Below, one piece after another: positions 7,022 to 15,866 of a stretch of 18,434 nucleotides of DNA. The stretch covers positions 1 through 18,434 of the forward strand of contig JAOZMV010000006.1 of NCBI GenBank assembly GCA_029934095.1. The letters are read 5' to 3'. The position numbers were made by a program, and so were the translations under genes. The DNA comes from Desulfuromusa sp. (GTDB taxonomy: Bacteria; Desulfobacterota; Desulfuromonadia; Desulfuromonadales; Geopsychrobacteraceae). Each line of letters begins with the position of its first letter. Positions within the stretch are counted from its first letter, which is position 1. The notes under the pieces were generated by a model. The model did no database searches. It saw nothing but the letters and a program-made list of their open reading frames with translations, and was not told the DNA's origin.

Positions 7022-7027
7022 GAATAG

Positions 7028-7843
7028 TTACAGCTCTTTTTGAATAAAGTTTACCGCATTCCGGTACAATATTAAGCCCATCCCCTCTTCAGGTAACGTT
7101 TCCCGGGTCCAACGGGGATGATGAGTGCGGTGAGTATAGGCTTCGGGATGTGGCATGAGGCCGAATAACCGTCCGGTCGGATCACAGATTCCAGCGATGG
7201 AAGCCTCACTGCCGTTTGGATTGTCGGGAAATTCCATACTTGGATGGAGATCACAATCGGCATACTTCATCACCGTCAGATGGAGATCTTCCAGCTGTTG
7301 CAGAGTTTTTGGACTATCGGCAACGAACTTCCCTTCACCATGCCGGACCGGCAGATAGAGACCATTCAGTCCACGGGTATAAATACAGGGTGACTCCGGA
7401 TCGATTTTCAGCCAACTCCAGCGATTCTCAAACCGCCCCCGATCATTATTTGTCAGGGTACAGGTCTGCCGAAAATTGCCGTCAATTGCCGGTAACAAAC
7501 CCATTTTCACCAGCAACTGAAAACCGTTACAAACACCCATGACCAGTTTTCCAGCAGCGATAAATTCTTTCAACTGCTCTGCCAGAGAATCATCCTCCCC
7601 AACAACCCGGGCATGCAGTAAACGATTTGCCCCGGCCTTGGCACTGCCGAGATCATCGCCGTCAAGGAAACCACCTGCCAGGTTGAGAAAATGGTAATCG
7701 TTCAGGTTGATCCGGCCCGCAAGTAATTCTGTGATATGGACAATATCGGCAGCGGCACCAGCCAAACGACAAGCATGAGCAACTTCGCGTTCGCAATTGG
7801 TACCATAACCCGAAATAACAATGGCTTTAACTGTTTTGGCCAT
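7028..7843 (-). CDS. purQ: Phosphoribosylformylglycinamidine synthase, glutaminase subunit
   Basis: This 271-residue class I glutamine amidotransferase supplies ammonia to PurL for conversion of FGAR to FGAM, the fourth step of purine synthesis. The triad is visible: nucleophile C105 in MGVCNGFQLL, and H232 and E234 in LMPHPEAYTHR. GGFLDGDDLGSAKAGA (58-73) matches the family's oxyanion region. It is about 40 residues longer than the Bacillus-type PurQ (about 227). I read this as related to the C-terminal glutaminase domain of long single-chain FGAM synthases. It starts 1 nt after the purL stop, with GGGAG inside the end of purL, so synthesis of the two subunits is coupled. Confidence 0.93.
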   Translation of the reverse strand: MAKTVKAIVISGYGTNCEREVAHACRLAGAAADIVHITELLAGRINLNDYHFLNLAGGFLDGDDLGSAKAGANRLLHARVVGEDDSLAEQLKEFIAAGKLVMGVCNGFQLLVKMGLLPAIDGNFRQTCTLTNNDRGRFENRWSWLKIDPESPCIYTRGLNGLYLPVRHGEGKFVADSPKTLQQLEDLHLTVMKYADCDLHPSMEFPDNPNGSEASIAGICDPTGRLFGLMPHPEAYTHRTHHPRWTRETLPEEGMGLILYRNAVNFIQKEL

Positions 7844-7844
7844 T

Positions 7845-10826
7845 TCACATCTCCCGTAAAGGTGCTTGCCACGCCTGTTTCAGATCTTTCAGAGACACCT
7901 GTAGCAGTTTCTGCCCATGCAACCCGTTAATACTCAGTTCAGGCTGGGTCGTGACCTGGCCGATACAACGACAACTCTGCCCGGCAAACAGTGCCTCAAA
8001 AGTCTCTTTTTGGCTCGATCGAACCGTAACCAGCAAGCGACTCTGGGATTCAGAAAAAAGGAGCTTATCCTCTCGAATATAGTCTTCAACTTCGATATAG
8101 GAAAGCTCAATCTGCATCCCGAAGCCCCCGGCAAAAGCCGACTCAGCCAGAGCGACACCGAGCCCGCCATCGGAAAGGTCGTGACAGGAAGCAATCAACC
8201 CCTGTTGCTGAGCCTGGTTAAGAGTCCGATAGCGCAGCAAGGCCTGTCCTGCATCAACCTGCGGAACCTGACTCCCCAACTCATCGTGTTGGGCGTAGTA
8301 TTCCGAGCCACCCAATTCATCAGCAGTGATTCCAAGCAGATAAACCAGATCTCCAGCTTGTTTTACATCCATCGACACCGCCTTGCGGGCATCGGCAATC
8401 TTGCCGATCACCGAGAACAGAACCGTTGGTGGGATTGAGATCTTGGTGCCACCGATCTGATAATCATTCTTCATCGAATCTTTACCCGAGATCAGCGGCA
8501 CACCGTAAGCGACACAATAATCGTACAATGCCTGATTGGCACGAACCAACTGCGCGGCCTTATATTGTCCATCGGGAGTTTTGATACTTTCCACCGGGTC
8601 ACACCAGCAGAAGTTATCCAGGCCGGCAGCGTGATCAATATCACCACCTACCGAGACATAGTTACGTAAACCTTCGTCAATGGCACAGGCCATCATGTGA
8701 TAGGTGTCAATATCACTATAACTGGGGCAGATTCCATGGGAAACCACCACGCCTTCGAAGGAATCGAGTAACGGCCGGTAAACTGCCGCATCTGAGGGGC
8801 CATCATTGACAACCCCGACCAGCGGTTTAATCACCGTTCCCGCCTGGACTTCGTGGTCATAGCGACGAACAACCGATTCCTTGGAACAGATATTCAAGCG
8901 CGATAAAAGCTGCTTCAGTTCATCGCCAAGATTTTCGGGTTGCGCGAAATCGGGTTCTGCTAATTCTTTCGGCTGCCACTTTGCCGGGATCACCATCTGC
9001 GGGACCCCTTCGTGGACAAACTCCATACTCAGATAGGAGACGGTTTTCCCTTCGTAGAAACATTGGAAATAGCCGGAATCAGTAAAGAGACCGAGGTCGG
9101 TCGCATCAACATCCATCTCTTTGGCCAGACTGAGAAAAGCATTCAGTTTATCGTCTGGAACCGCCAGAGTCATCCGTTCCTGAGCTTCAGAAATCAGGAT
9201 TTCCCACGGTTGCAGCCCTGGATACTTCAGCGGGGCGCGATCAAGATGAAGCTCTAAACCTCCCGTATCTTCGGCCATTTCACCAACGGAGGAAGAGAGA
9301 CCGCCAGCACCATTATCAGTAATTGAGTTATACAAACCACGATCGCGGGCGATCAACAGGAAATCGAACATTTTACGCTGGGTAATCGGATCGCCAATCT
9401 GCACCGCAGTCACCGGCGAACCTTCATGCAACTCCTCCGAAGAGAAAGTCGCTCCGTGAATACCATCCTTACCGATCCGACCACCGGTCATGACAATATG
9501 ATCACCCACTTGAACTTTTTTCTCGTGACACGGTTTACCATGCAGCATCCGTGGCATCAACGCAGCCGTGCCGCAATAGACCAATGGTTTTCCGGCAAAT
9601 CGATCATCAAAAACCAGGGAACCATTGATGGTAGGGATGCCGCTTTTGTTACCGCCATGCTCAACCCCTTCAACCACACCATCAAAGATGCGACGGGGAT
9701 GCAAAAGACGGGGCGGCAACTCTCTCTTGAGGAAAGGTGAGGCAAAACAGAAAACATCGGTATTAAATATCAGCCGTGCCCCCATTCCAGTGGCAACGCC
9801 GTCCCGGTTGACACCAACGATCCCGGTCAAAGCACCGCCGTAGGGGTCAAGTGCACTGGGAGAATTATGGGTTTCAACTTTAAAAACAAGGCTCCAGTCA
9901 GCGTTGAACTCAATCACACCGGCATTGTCTTTAAACACCGAAAGGCAATAATCGTTGTGGCCGAGATTCTCACGAACTTTGTCGGTCGCTCCGACAATAA
10001 AGGTTTTAAACAACGAATCGATCACCTGCCGATTCCCATGTTCATCTTCATAGTTAATTTTTGCCGAGAAAATTTTATGTTTGCAGTGTTCACTCCAGGT
10101 TTGAGCCAGCGTCTCCAGTTCAACATCGGTTAACTCAGTGCCAAGACCAACCTTCTGCCGTTCAGCAACAACCTGGGGATCGGCAATATGACGCTTGATT
10201 TTATCCATTTCTTCAAGGTTCAGAGCCAACATCCCCTGCCGACTGATGTCGAGCAATTCCTCATTCGACAACTGCAGACTCAGGGTACGAACTGTCGGAG
10301 CAGCATCACTGACAACTTTGGGGACCGAAACCGGCACACCAACTTGAGGATCAAGTTCATCCGCCGACAGAATTATCCAGTGTTGGATCAAACCATTGGC
10401 CAGAAAGTCTCCGGCAACCTTCTCTGCCATCGCTTTGTTGGTCAAACCGGCGAACAGATATTGGGTGGAAGTATAAACAGCCTCCCCGGCAGCAAAAGGA
10501 CGTCCGGTCAGATATTCAATCGCTTCTTTTGCTGTACGACCGGGATTATCGGTCACTCCTGGTCGAAATCCGACTTCAATCAACATATCAAAAGAACTTG
10601 CCAGGGGTTGATTGATCGCATACTCCTGAATCACCGGATCAGAAAACGGACCGGCAGCAGCCCGTTCCACTTCCTCATCACTGAGTGCCGCATCCAGGGT
10701 ATAAACATCCAGGGTTCGTATCGAGTGCAGGTCAATATGCAGATGCTCTTTCAACTCACGCTGAACGCGTTCACCGCGAGCATCTTTGACACCGTCTTTA
10801 AGTCCTACAACAATTCTCCAGGCCAT
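7845..10826 (-). CDS. purL: Phosphoribosylformylglycinamidine synthase, large subunit with fused PurS-like N-terminus
   Basis: This 993-residue cytoplasmic ATP-dependent synthetase makes FGAM from FGAR, ATP and ammonia from PurQ. Residues 1-160 look like two PurS-like alpha-beta units (MAWRIVVGLKDG, then SSFDMLIEVGFRPGVTD). A linker region follows, then the catalytic repeat with DVELETLAQTWSEHCKHK (catalytic His about 247) and FKVETHNSPSALDPYGGA, the ATP/substrate motif. A second AIR-synthase-like half carries GVPLISGKDSMKND and CHDLSDGGLGVALAESAF. It differs from the PurS-PurL-PurQ three-part form and from the 1,290-residue E. coli form, because PurS is fused and the glutaminase is separate. 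GGAG lies 5 nt ahead of the ATG. It follows the metallo-hydrolase gene after 23 nt. Confidence 0.95.
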   Translation of the reverse strand: MAWRIVVGLKDGVKDARGERVQRELKEHLHIDLHSIRTLDVYTLDAALSDEEVERAAAGPFSDPVIQEYAINQPLASSFDMLIEVGFRPGVTDNPGRTAKEAIEYLTGRPFAAGEAVYTSTQYLFAGLTNKAMAEKVAGDFLANGLIQHWIILSADELDPQVGVPVSVPKVVSDAAPTVRTLSLQLSNEELLDISRQGMLALNLEEMDKIKRHIADPQVVAERQKVGLGTELTDVELETLAQTWSEHCKHKIFSAKINYEDEHGNRQVIDSLFKTFIVGATDKVRENLGHNDYCLSVFKDNAGVIEFNADWSLVFKVETHNSPSALDPYGGALTGIVGVNRDGVATGMGARLIFNTDVFCFASPFLKRELPPRLLHPRRIFDGVVEGVEHGGNKSGIPTINGSLVFDDRFAGKPLVYCGTAALMPRMLHGKPCHEKKVQVGDHIVMTGGRIGKDGIHGATFSSEELHEGSPVTAVQIGDPITQRKMFDFLLIARDRGLYNSITDNGAGGLSSSVGEMAEDTGGLELHLDRAPLKYPGLQPWEILISEAQERMTLAVPDDKLNAFLSLAKEMDVDATDLGLFTDSGYFQCFYEGKTVSYLSMEFVHEGVPQMVIPAKWQPKELAEPDFAQPENLGDELKQLLSRLNICSKESVVRRYDHEVQAGTVIKPLVGVVNDGPSDAAVYRPLLDSFEGVVVSHGICPSYSDIDTYHMMACAIDEGLRNYVSVGGDIDHAAGLDNFCWCDPVESIKTPDGQYKAAQLVRANQALYDYCVAYGVPLISGKDSMKNDYQIGGTKISIPPTVLFSVIGKIADARKAVSMDVKQAGDLVYLLGITADELGGSEYYAQHDELGSQVPQVDAGQALLRYRTLNQAQQQGLIASCHDLSDGGLGVALAESAFAGGFGMQIELSYIEVEDYIREDKLLFSESQSRLLVTVRSSQKETFEALFAGQSCRCIGQVTTQPELSINGLHGQKLLQVSLKDLKQAWQAPLREM

Positions 10827-10849
10827 TTTTACTCCAAAAAGGGTGTGAA

Positions 10850-11635
10850 TCAGGAAACCATAACCAAGTCAGTTTCAAAACAGAAACTGGCTCGACTCTG
10901 TCGTCCGACAATAATTTCCGGGGCATGACCACATTCGGTCAGGGTTTTACGGAATGATTGTTCTGCAAGATCGGGGCAATTATTTTCTTCACTCAAATGT
11001 GCCAGAAACAGTGCTTCAAGACCAGACCAGCAAATATCTTCCAGCAACGAACATGATTCACTATTGGATAAGTGGCCATGCCGGCTGCGAATTCGTTGTT
11101 TCAGTTCCCAGGGATAAGTTCCATCCTGCAGCATCTGTTCGTCGTGATTTGCTTCCAGGATCAGAACTCGACAGTTTTGCAACTGATTGGCCACCAGACG
11201 TGTCGACAGTCCAAGATCAGTGGCGAAACCAATCTTCCCCTCATTCGACTCAATAGTAAAGCCAACCGGGTTAACTGCGTCGTGGGTCGTTGAGAATGAC
11301 GAAATTTGCAAGTTTTGCAGAGAGAAGGTGGACCCGGCAGTGAAAAGTTTCAGGTCAGCTATTTTACCAAGTTTAGGTAAAGCAGCATGGGTTTTTCGAT
11401 CAATGTAGACAGGTAAATCATGCCGCCGTGCCAGAGGACCGATACCGCCAACATGATCATGGTGTTCGTGAGTCACCAGAATTGCATCCAGATCATCACC
11501 TGTTAAACCAACGGTCGACAAACGACGCACTGTTTCTACACCTGACAGCCCGGCATCAATCAACAAGCGGCAGCCATCGACCTCAACCAGCGTGCTATTA
11601 CCACGACTACCACTAGCCAGCAGACATACTCGCAT
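10850..11635 (-). CDS. YycJ/WalJ-like metallo-beta-lactamase-fold hydrolase
   Basis: From the ATG at 11635 the product has 261 residues and carries the zinc-site motif THEHHDH (H56, H58, D60, H61). Later ligand candidates are the His in STTHDAVNP, the Asp in IGFATDLG and the His in LAHLSEENN. The opening MRVCLLASGSRGNSTLVE is typical of the YycJ/WalJ branch, several of whose members are thought to act on nucleic acids (exonuclease-like, mismatch repair in Gram-positives). No signal peptide is seen, so it is cytoplasmic. AAAGGGA stands about 9 nt before this start. An in-frame ATG at 11653 lacks a well-placed ribosome site. It is the first gene of the purL-purQ-purF-pyrE operon. The exact substrate is unknown. 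Confidence 0.85.
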   Translation of the reverse strand: MRVCLLASGSRGNSTLVEVDGCRLLIDAGLSGVETVRRLSTVGLTGDDLDAILVTHEHHDHVGGIGPLARRHDLPVYIDRKTHAALPKLGKIADLKLFTAGSTFSLQNLQISSFSTTHDAVNPVGFTIESNEGKIGFATDLGLSTRLVANQLQNCRVLILEANHDEQMLQDGTYPWELKQRIRSRHGHLSNSESCSLLEDICWSGLEALFLAHLSEENNCPDLAEQSFRKTLTECGHAPEIIVGRQSRASFCFETDLVMVS

Positions 11636-11695
11636 TTGACTGTTCCCTTTCATCCTGCAGGCCCGACGGTGAACTGGCTACTACAGAGCGTTGCC

Positions 11696-11724
11696 CTTAT
11701 ACCTAATATTGCCCCTTGCTGCAA
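11696..11724 (-). promoter_or_regulatory. Promoter of the hydrolase-pur-pyrE operon
   Basis: On the minus strand TTGCAG (11724-11719), a 17-nt spacer and TATAAG (11701-11696) form a good sigma-70 promoter. It would start transcription near 11689, a leader of about 55 nt. I see no purine riboswitch fold in this short leader, and no other promoter this good before purL. Confidence 0.55.
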
Positions 11725-11761
11725 GAAAGAAAACCGGGTCACGATTTTCAGTAAAAGTGAT

Positions 11762-11789
11762 TTGCAAACTGGAAAAATTTAGGTATTCT
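11762..11789 (+). promoter_or_regulatory. Possible promoter of the gap-pgk-tpiA operon
   Basis: TTGCAA (11762-11767), a 16-nt spacer and TATTCT (11784-11789) form a moderate sigma-70 match. The leader would be about 78 nt and holds only an imperfect CTGCA repeat pair. A start closer to the gene cannot be excluded. Confidence 0.4.
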
Positions 11790-11873
11790 GGAAGTAATTC
11801 TTCAGTCGCTGCAAAAAACTGCAGATCAGGAAGATAATCAACTATTTTTTCATACACTACAAGGAGGTTATAG

Positions 11874-12875
11874 ATGTCTGTAAAAGTTGCAATTAACGGT
11901 TTTGGTCGAATTGGTAGAAATGTCTTGCGGATTGCCAGCCAATCCAATGATTTCGAGGTGGTTGCTGTTAACGATCTAACCGACGCAAAAACCCTGGCTC
12001 ACCTGTTTAAATACGATTCTGTTCACGGTATTTTTTCGGGCGAAGTTAGCACCGATGGGGACAATTTGATTGTTAATGGTCAATCGATCAAAATTCTTTC
12101 CCAACGCGATCCGTCTCAGTTGCCATGGCAAGAGTTGAACATTGACATTGTCATTGAATCAACCGGATTTTTCAGCAGCCGTGACCTGGCAACACAACAT
12201 TTAACCGCTGGAGCAAAAAAAGTCGTGATCAGCGCGCCGGGAAAAGATATCGATATCACCGTCTGTATGGGGATTAATGAATCAGATTACAATCCGGCGA
12301 CAGATCATATCATTTCCAATGCATCTTGCACCACCAACTGTCTGGCTCCAGTGGCCAAAGTTCTGCTGGAAAAATTTGGTGTGGTTCGCGGGATGATGAC
12401 CACAGTTCACTCCTACACCAACGATCAGAACATCCTCGATCTGCCCCACAAGGACCTGCGTCGTGCCCGGGCTGCCGGGGTCAATATGATCCCGACCACT
12501 ACCGGTGCCACCAGTGCAGCCGCCCTGGTTCTGCCGCAGCTTAAAGGCAAGCTTGCGGGGATGGCGATTCGGGTTCCGACACCCAATGTTTCCCTCATTG
12601 ATCTGGTTGTTGAAACTGAAAAACCGACCAGTGTCGCTGCAGTCAATGCCGCCATGCAGTCTGCGGCAGAAAATGAGTTGAAAGGGATTCTCGATTATTG
12701 CGATCTCCCCCTGGTATCTCACGATTTCAACGGCTCCTCTGCCTCTTCAACAGTGGATGCCCTGAGTACTGCTGTTCTGGGCGAAACCATGGTTAAAGTG
12801 TTGGCCTGGTACGACAACGAATGGGGCTACTCCTGTCGGGTTTATGATCTGGTTCGTTATATTGCCGCACAATAA
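11874..12875 (+). CDS. gap: Glyceraldehyde-3-phosphate dehydrogenase, type I
   Basis: This 333-residue homotetrameric enzyme converts glyceraldehyde-3-phosphate, NAD and phosphate to 1,3-bisphosphoglycerate, reversibly, in the cytoplasm. The Rossmann motif is [12 protein letters not shown] (8-19). Catalytic C152 is in [12 protein letters not shown] and H179 is in [16 protein letters not shown] is near the C-terminus. D34 in VNDLTD and the Leu-Pro in ALVLPQL point to NAD rather than NADP. AAGGAGGT at 11861-11868 is a strong ribosome site. It is the first gene of gap-pgk-tpiA; pgk begins 19 nt after its stop. Confidence 0.97.
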   Translation: MSVKVAINGFGRIGRNVLRIASQSNDFEVVAVNDLTDAKTLAHLFKYDSVHGIFSGEVSTDGDNLIVNGQSIKILSQRDPSQLPWQELNIDIVIESTGFFSSRDLATQHLTAGAKKVVISAPGKDIDITVCMGINESDYNPATDHIISNASCTTNCLAPVAKVLLEKFGVVRGMMTTVHSYTNDQNILDLPHKDLRRARAAGVNMIPTTTGATSAAALVLPQLKGKLAGMAIRVPTPNVSLIDLVVETEKPTSVAAVNAAMQSAAENELKGILDYCDLPLVSHDFNGSSASSTVDALSTAVLGETMVKVLAWYDNEWGYSCRVYDLVRYIAAQ

Positions 12876-12894
12876 ATCAAAACTGGAGAATCTG

Positions 12895-14085
12895 ATGTTC
12901 AACAAAAAGTCCCTGAAAGATATCGATGTTAAAGGCAAACGGATTTTCTGCCGCTGTGATTTCAATGTTCCAATCAATGATGATGGTGAAATTGCTGACG
13001 ATACCCGCATCAAAGCAGCATTGCCTACCATCCGCTATCTGCTTGATCAGGGAGCAAAGGTGATCCTTGCCTCCCACCTTGGTCGACCAAAGGGAAAACC
13101 GGATCCAGCTTTCAGCCTTTGTCCGGTGGCAACCCGTTTGAGTCAACTGCTTGGACAGCAGGTGATTATGGCGCCCGACTCTATTGGTGAGAATATTCAA
13201 CTTTTAGCCCAACAGTTGAATGCAGGGAGTGTCATGCTGCTGGAAAATGTCCGTTTTCATCGCGGTGAAACAGACAATGATCCCCTCTTTGCGAAACAAC
13301 TCGCTTCTCTGGGTGAGATCTATGTCAATGATGCCTTTGGCACCGCACACCGTGCTCATGCATCCACAGAAGGGGTTGCTCACCTACTGCAACCTGCCGT
13401 CGCTGGGTTTCTGATGGAAAAAGAGTTGCAATATCTTGGCGGGGCGCTGGAAAAACCGCAACGTCCCTTTGTTGCGATTATTGGTGGTGCCAAAGTGAGT
13501 GATAAAATCACTGTGATTGAAAATCTGCTGACCAAGGTTGATGCCATTCTTATTGGTGGCGGGATGGCCTACACCTTCCTGAAATCTCAGGGAGTTGAAA
13601 TTGGGCAATCACTGGTCGAAAATGATCGTATTGCCATGGCAGCTGAAATACTCGATCAGGCCAAAAAACGGGGTATAAAATTTCTCTTACCAACAGATCA
13701 TCTTGTCGCTGAGAAATTCTCTGCAGACAGTTCGGCAAGTATTGCCCAGAATAACAATTTTCCAGCGACCGGTATGGGTCTGGATATTGGTCCTGAAACA
13801 ATCGAAGCCTATGTCCAACAGATTGATCTGGCACAAACGGTCATCTGGAACGGGCCCATGGGGGTTTTTGAATTCGACAATTTCGCCAGGGGAACTTTCG
13901 CCATCGCAGAAGCTCTGGCAAAATCAGCATGTCTGTCAATTATCGGTGGCGGTGACTCTGTCGCTGCAGTCAACAAATCCAACCTCCAAGAGCAAATGAC
14001 CCACATTTCTACCGGTGGTGGGGCCTCCCTGGAATTTCTTGAAGGCAAAGATCTACCGGGAGTTGTTGCTCTGACAGACGCTTAG
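12895..14085 (+). CDS. pgk: Phosphoglycerate kinase
   Basis: This 396-residue monomeric enzyme moves phosphate from 1,3-bisphosphoglycerate to ADP. The motifs run in the expected order: RCDFNVPIN (substrate), [65 protein letters not shown] and [12 protein letters not shown] with [14 protein letters not shown] (nucleotide site). The frame extends back to 12844 inside gap, but the ATG at 12895 has GGAG at the right distance and matches the usual N-terminus. It lies between gap and tpiA in one operon. Confidence 0.97.
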   Translation: MFNKKSLKDIDVKGKRIFCRCDFNVPINDDGEIADDTRIKAALPTIRYLLDQGAKVILASHLGRPKGKPDPAFSLCPVATRLSQLLGQQVIMAPDSIGENIQLLAQQLNAGSVMLLENVRFHRGETDNDPLFAKQLASLGEIYVNDAFGTAHRAHASTEGVAHLLQPAVAGFLMEKELQYLGGALEKPQRPFVAIIGGAKVSDKITVIENLLTKVDAILIGGGMAYTFLKSQGVEIGQSLVENDRIAMAAEILDQAKKRGIKFLLPTDHLVAEKFSADSSASIAQNNNFPATGMGLDIGPETIEAYVQQIDLAQTVIWNGPMGVFEFDNFARGTFAIAEALAKSACLSIIGGGDSVAAVNKSNLQEQMTHISTGGGASLEFLEGKDLPGVVALTDA

Positions 14086-14110
14086 CCATCCAACAGGACA
14101 GGAGCAAATG

Positions 14111-14866
14111 ATGCGCAGACCTTTCATAGCAGGGAATTGGAAACTGAATCAAACGATCGCTGAATCGAGAGAGTTGGCCCAGCAGTTAGTAGCTAATCTG
14201 GCAGGAGTTGAGGATCGGGATATCGTCATTGCGCCAGTTTTTACTGCACTCTCAACAGTTGCAGAGGTGATTAAAAATTCACCAATTCAACTTGCGGCGC
14301 AAAATTGCTATCCACAGATTCAAGGGGCATTTACTGGTGAAGTTTCTCCACTGTTACTTCAAGATGTGGGTTGTAACTATTCAATTCTTGGTCATTCCGA
14401 GAGGCGTCAATTGATGGGAGAAACTGACAGTTTTATCAATTTGAAACTTCTCAAGGTTCTGGAAACAGGACTTTTGCCAATTCTTTGCATTGGAGAAACG
14501 TTACAAGAGCGGGAAGAGAACCGAATGCTTGAAGTCCTCACCCGGCAGATTGAAGGGGGGCTCGACACCCTTACGGCAGAACAAATGGCCGGCGTCGTGA
14601 TCGCTTATGAACCAATCTGGGCTATTGGCACTGGTATAACAGCAACAGATGATCAAGCGCAGGACGCTCATTCGTTTATCCGCAACCTTATTCGGGAACT
14701 ATTCAACACTGAGGTTGCCGCAGCAACACGAATTCTCTACGGTGGCAGTGTTAAACCTGATAATGTTGATGGCTTGCTGGCTCAGGAGGATATCGACGGT
14801 GCACTGGTTGGTGGGGCGAGTTTGAAAGCGGAAGATTTTACCCGGATTGTCCGTTTTGAAAGTTGA
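14111..14866 (+). CDS. tpiA: Triosephosphate isomerase
   Basis: This 251-residue TIM barrel interconverts dihydroxyacetone phosphate and glyceraldehyde-3-phosphate. The active site is visible: K11 in FIAGNWKLN, H95 in LGHSERR, E167 in AYEPIWAIGTG with the mobile loop, and the phosphate motif LYGGSVKPDN. Two ATGs are adjacent (14108 and 14111). GGAG at 14101-14104 is 6 nt from the second, and the resulting MRRPFIAGNW is the commoner form, so I chose 14111. It is the last gene of the operon; secG, which often follows tpiA in related genomes, is absent, and a hairpin comes directly after. Confidence 0.97.
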   Translation: MRRPFIAGNWKLNQTIAESRELAQQLVANLAGVEDRDIVIAPVFTALSTVAEVIKNSPIQLAAQNCYPQIQGAFTGEVSPLLLQDVGCNYSILGHSERRQLMGETDSFINLKLLKVLETGLLPILCIGETLQEREENRMLEVLTRQIEGGLDTLTAEQMAGVVIAYEPIWAIGTGITATDDQAQDAHSFIRNLIRELFNTEVAAATRILYGGSVKPDNVDGLLAQEDIDGALVGGASLKAEDFTRIVRFES

Positions 14867-14870
14867 AGGA

Positions 14871-14910
14871 GTTCCATCTTCTCTCACCGGCAGACAAGAG
14901 AAGATGGAAC
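14871..14910. terminator. 14-bp hairpin between tpiA and the response regulator gene
   Basis: GTTCCATCTTCTCT (14871-14884) and AGAGAAGATGGAAC (14897-14910) are a perfect 14-bp inverted repeat with a 12-nt loop, 4 nt past the tpiA stop and 14 nt past the convergent gene's end. No T-run follows on either side, so it is a stem-only bidirectional terminator candidate. Confidence 0.65.
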
Positions 14911-14924
14911 AACCAGAGTTTCTA

Positions 14925-15596
14925 TCAAGATTCTTTTAAAGCATAACCTGCGCCACGCACAGTGTGAATCAGCTTTTTATCAAATTTCTGATCAATCTTG
15001 TTGCGCAGGTAATTTACATAAACATCAATAATATTGGTAAAAGAGTCAAAAGTATAATCCCAGACATTCTCGGCAATCATAAGTCGCGTCAATACCCGAT
15101 TAGGATTGCGGATAAAATACTCCATCAATGCGTATTCCTTGGAGGTTAGAACAATCTCTTCTCCGGCCCGCCAGACTTTATGAGTAACCGGGTCAAGTCG
15201 CAGGTCAGCAAAAAATATTTCTGCCCCCCGGTCATTACTCCCGCGCCGGATCAAGGCTCGACACCGCGCTACCAACTCAACAAAGGCAAATGGTTTGGCC
15301 AGATAATCATCAGCGCCAATATCCAGACCGGACACTTTATCATCGACAGAATCGCGAGCGGTCAAACAAAGAACAGGGGTCTGGATATCGTTCTCACGAA
15401 GATAGCGAATTGCTGCCAGGCCATCCATTTTGGGGAGCATAAGATCCATCAGAATCAGGTCAAAGGGTTGTGACTCTGCCTTCTTAACCCCTTCTTCACC
15501 GTCAAAAGCGACATCAACAGTAAAACCTTCTTCCTCAAGACCACGCTGTATAAAAGTTGAAACCTTACTTTCATCTTCAACAACAAGAATACGCAT
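14925..15596 (-). CDS. OmpR/PhoB-family response regulator
   Basis: This 223-residue DNA-binding regulator has a receiver domain (1 to about 120) and a winged-helix output domain (about 128-222). The acidic pocket is E7 and D8, the phosphorylation site D51 in LILMDLMLPKMDG, with switch T79 and K101 (LAKPFAF). The output domain has LTSKEYALMEYFIRNPNRVLTR and VWDYTFDSFTNIIDVYVNYLRNKID, nearest by memory to CusR/CopR/MprA-like regulators. AAGGAGAG lies 5 nt ahead of the ATG. No histidine kinase adjoins it: downstream is the convergent tpiA, upstream a Crp-type regulator. Its signal is unknown and it may be an orphan paired with a distant kinase. Confidence 0.93.
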   Translation of the reverse strand: MRILVVEDESKVSTFIQRGLEEEGFTVDVAFDGEEGVKKAESQPFDLILMDLMLPKMDGLAAIRYLRENDIQTPVLCLTARDSVDDKVSGLDIGADDYLAKPFAFVELVARCRALIRRGSNDRGAEIFFADLRLDPVTHKVWRAGEEIVLTSKEYALMEYFIRNPNRVLTRLMIAENVWDYTFDSFTNIIDVYVNYLRNKIDQKFDKKLIHTVRGAGYALKES

Positions 15597-15632
15597 TGAT
15601 ACTCTCCTTTATCCGTAACGCTGACTCTTAAA

Positions 15633-15654
15633 CTAATAATAACTTTCTTATTAG
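15633..15654. repeat. AT-rich inverted repeat upstream of the response regulator
   Basis: CTAATAA (15633-15639) and TTATTAG (15648-15654) are a perfect 7-bp inverted repeat with an 8-nt spacer, 36 nt upstream of the ATG. A perfect -10 TATAAT lies further upstream on the minus strand (15704-15699) without a recognisable -35, so an activator-dependent promoter is possible. The repeat could be an autoregulatory site or a leader stem. Confidence 0.3.
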
Positions 15655-15791
15655 ATCAAACTAGCAGAAATTCTAATGTTCCACAAGAAAAAATCAGTAT
15701 TATAGCTATCATTTGCGCTGAACTGCCCACTGACAGGTAAACCGGCAAGAGCACTCCTCTCAGCAGAATGATGAGACTGACAGTAGACAGA

Positions 15792-15828
15792 AGAGAAAAG
15801 AATCAGAATTTTCAGATCTTTTTTCTCT
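15792..15828 (-). terminator. Possible terminator after the Crp/Fnr gene
   Basis: On the minus strand AGAGAAAA (15828-15821) pairs with TTTTCTCT (15799-15792), with an inner GATC/GAT extension and a bulge. It lies about 40 nt past the regulator stop. The 270 nt from 15597 to 15866 otherwise hold the response-regulator leader and no convincing gene. Confidence 0.35.
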
Positions 15829-15866
15829 TTATTGGTCAAAGGTGAACCGTTGACTGGTAAATTTTC

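Noticed and set aside
7917..8438. Plus-strand open frame of 173 codons opposite the purL 3' end.
   Set aside because: A shadow of conserved PurL codons; no promoter, ribosome site or family resemblance.
10827..10849. Search for a purine riboswitch or PurR box before purL.
   Set aside because: Only 23 nt separate the hydrolase gene and purL, too short for a riboswitch, and no PurR-like dyad is seen there or in the 11636-11690 leader.
10188..10928. Plus-strand open frame of 246 codons opposite purL.
   Set aside because: It is antisense to well-conserved PurL sequence, recognisable in no family, rich in His/Arg/Ile as expected for a shadow frame, and lacks a ribosome site.
11681..11947. Minus-strand open frame of 88 codons spanning the gap promoter and 5' end.
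   Set aside because: It would read through the gap ribosome site and the divergent promoter, with no recognisable domain.
12282..12722. Minus-strand open frame of 146 codons opposite gap.
   Set aside because: Fully contained in the most conserved part of gap, so its openness follows from that gene's codon use.
15651..15839. Minus-strand open frame of 62 codons between the response regulator and the Crp-type gene.
   Set aside because: Its start would be TTG without a ribosome site, it overlaps the putative terminator and the TATAAT box, and its composition is not protein-like.
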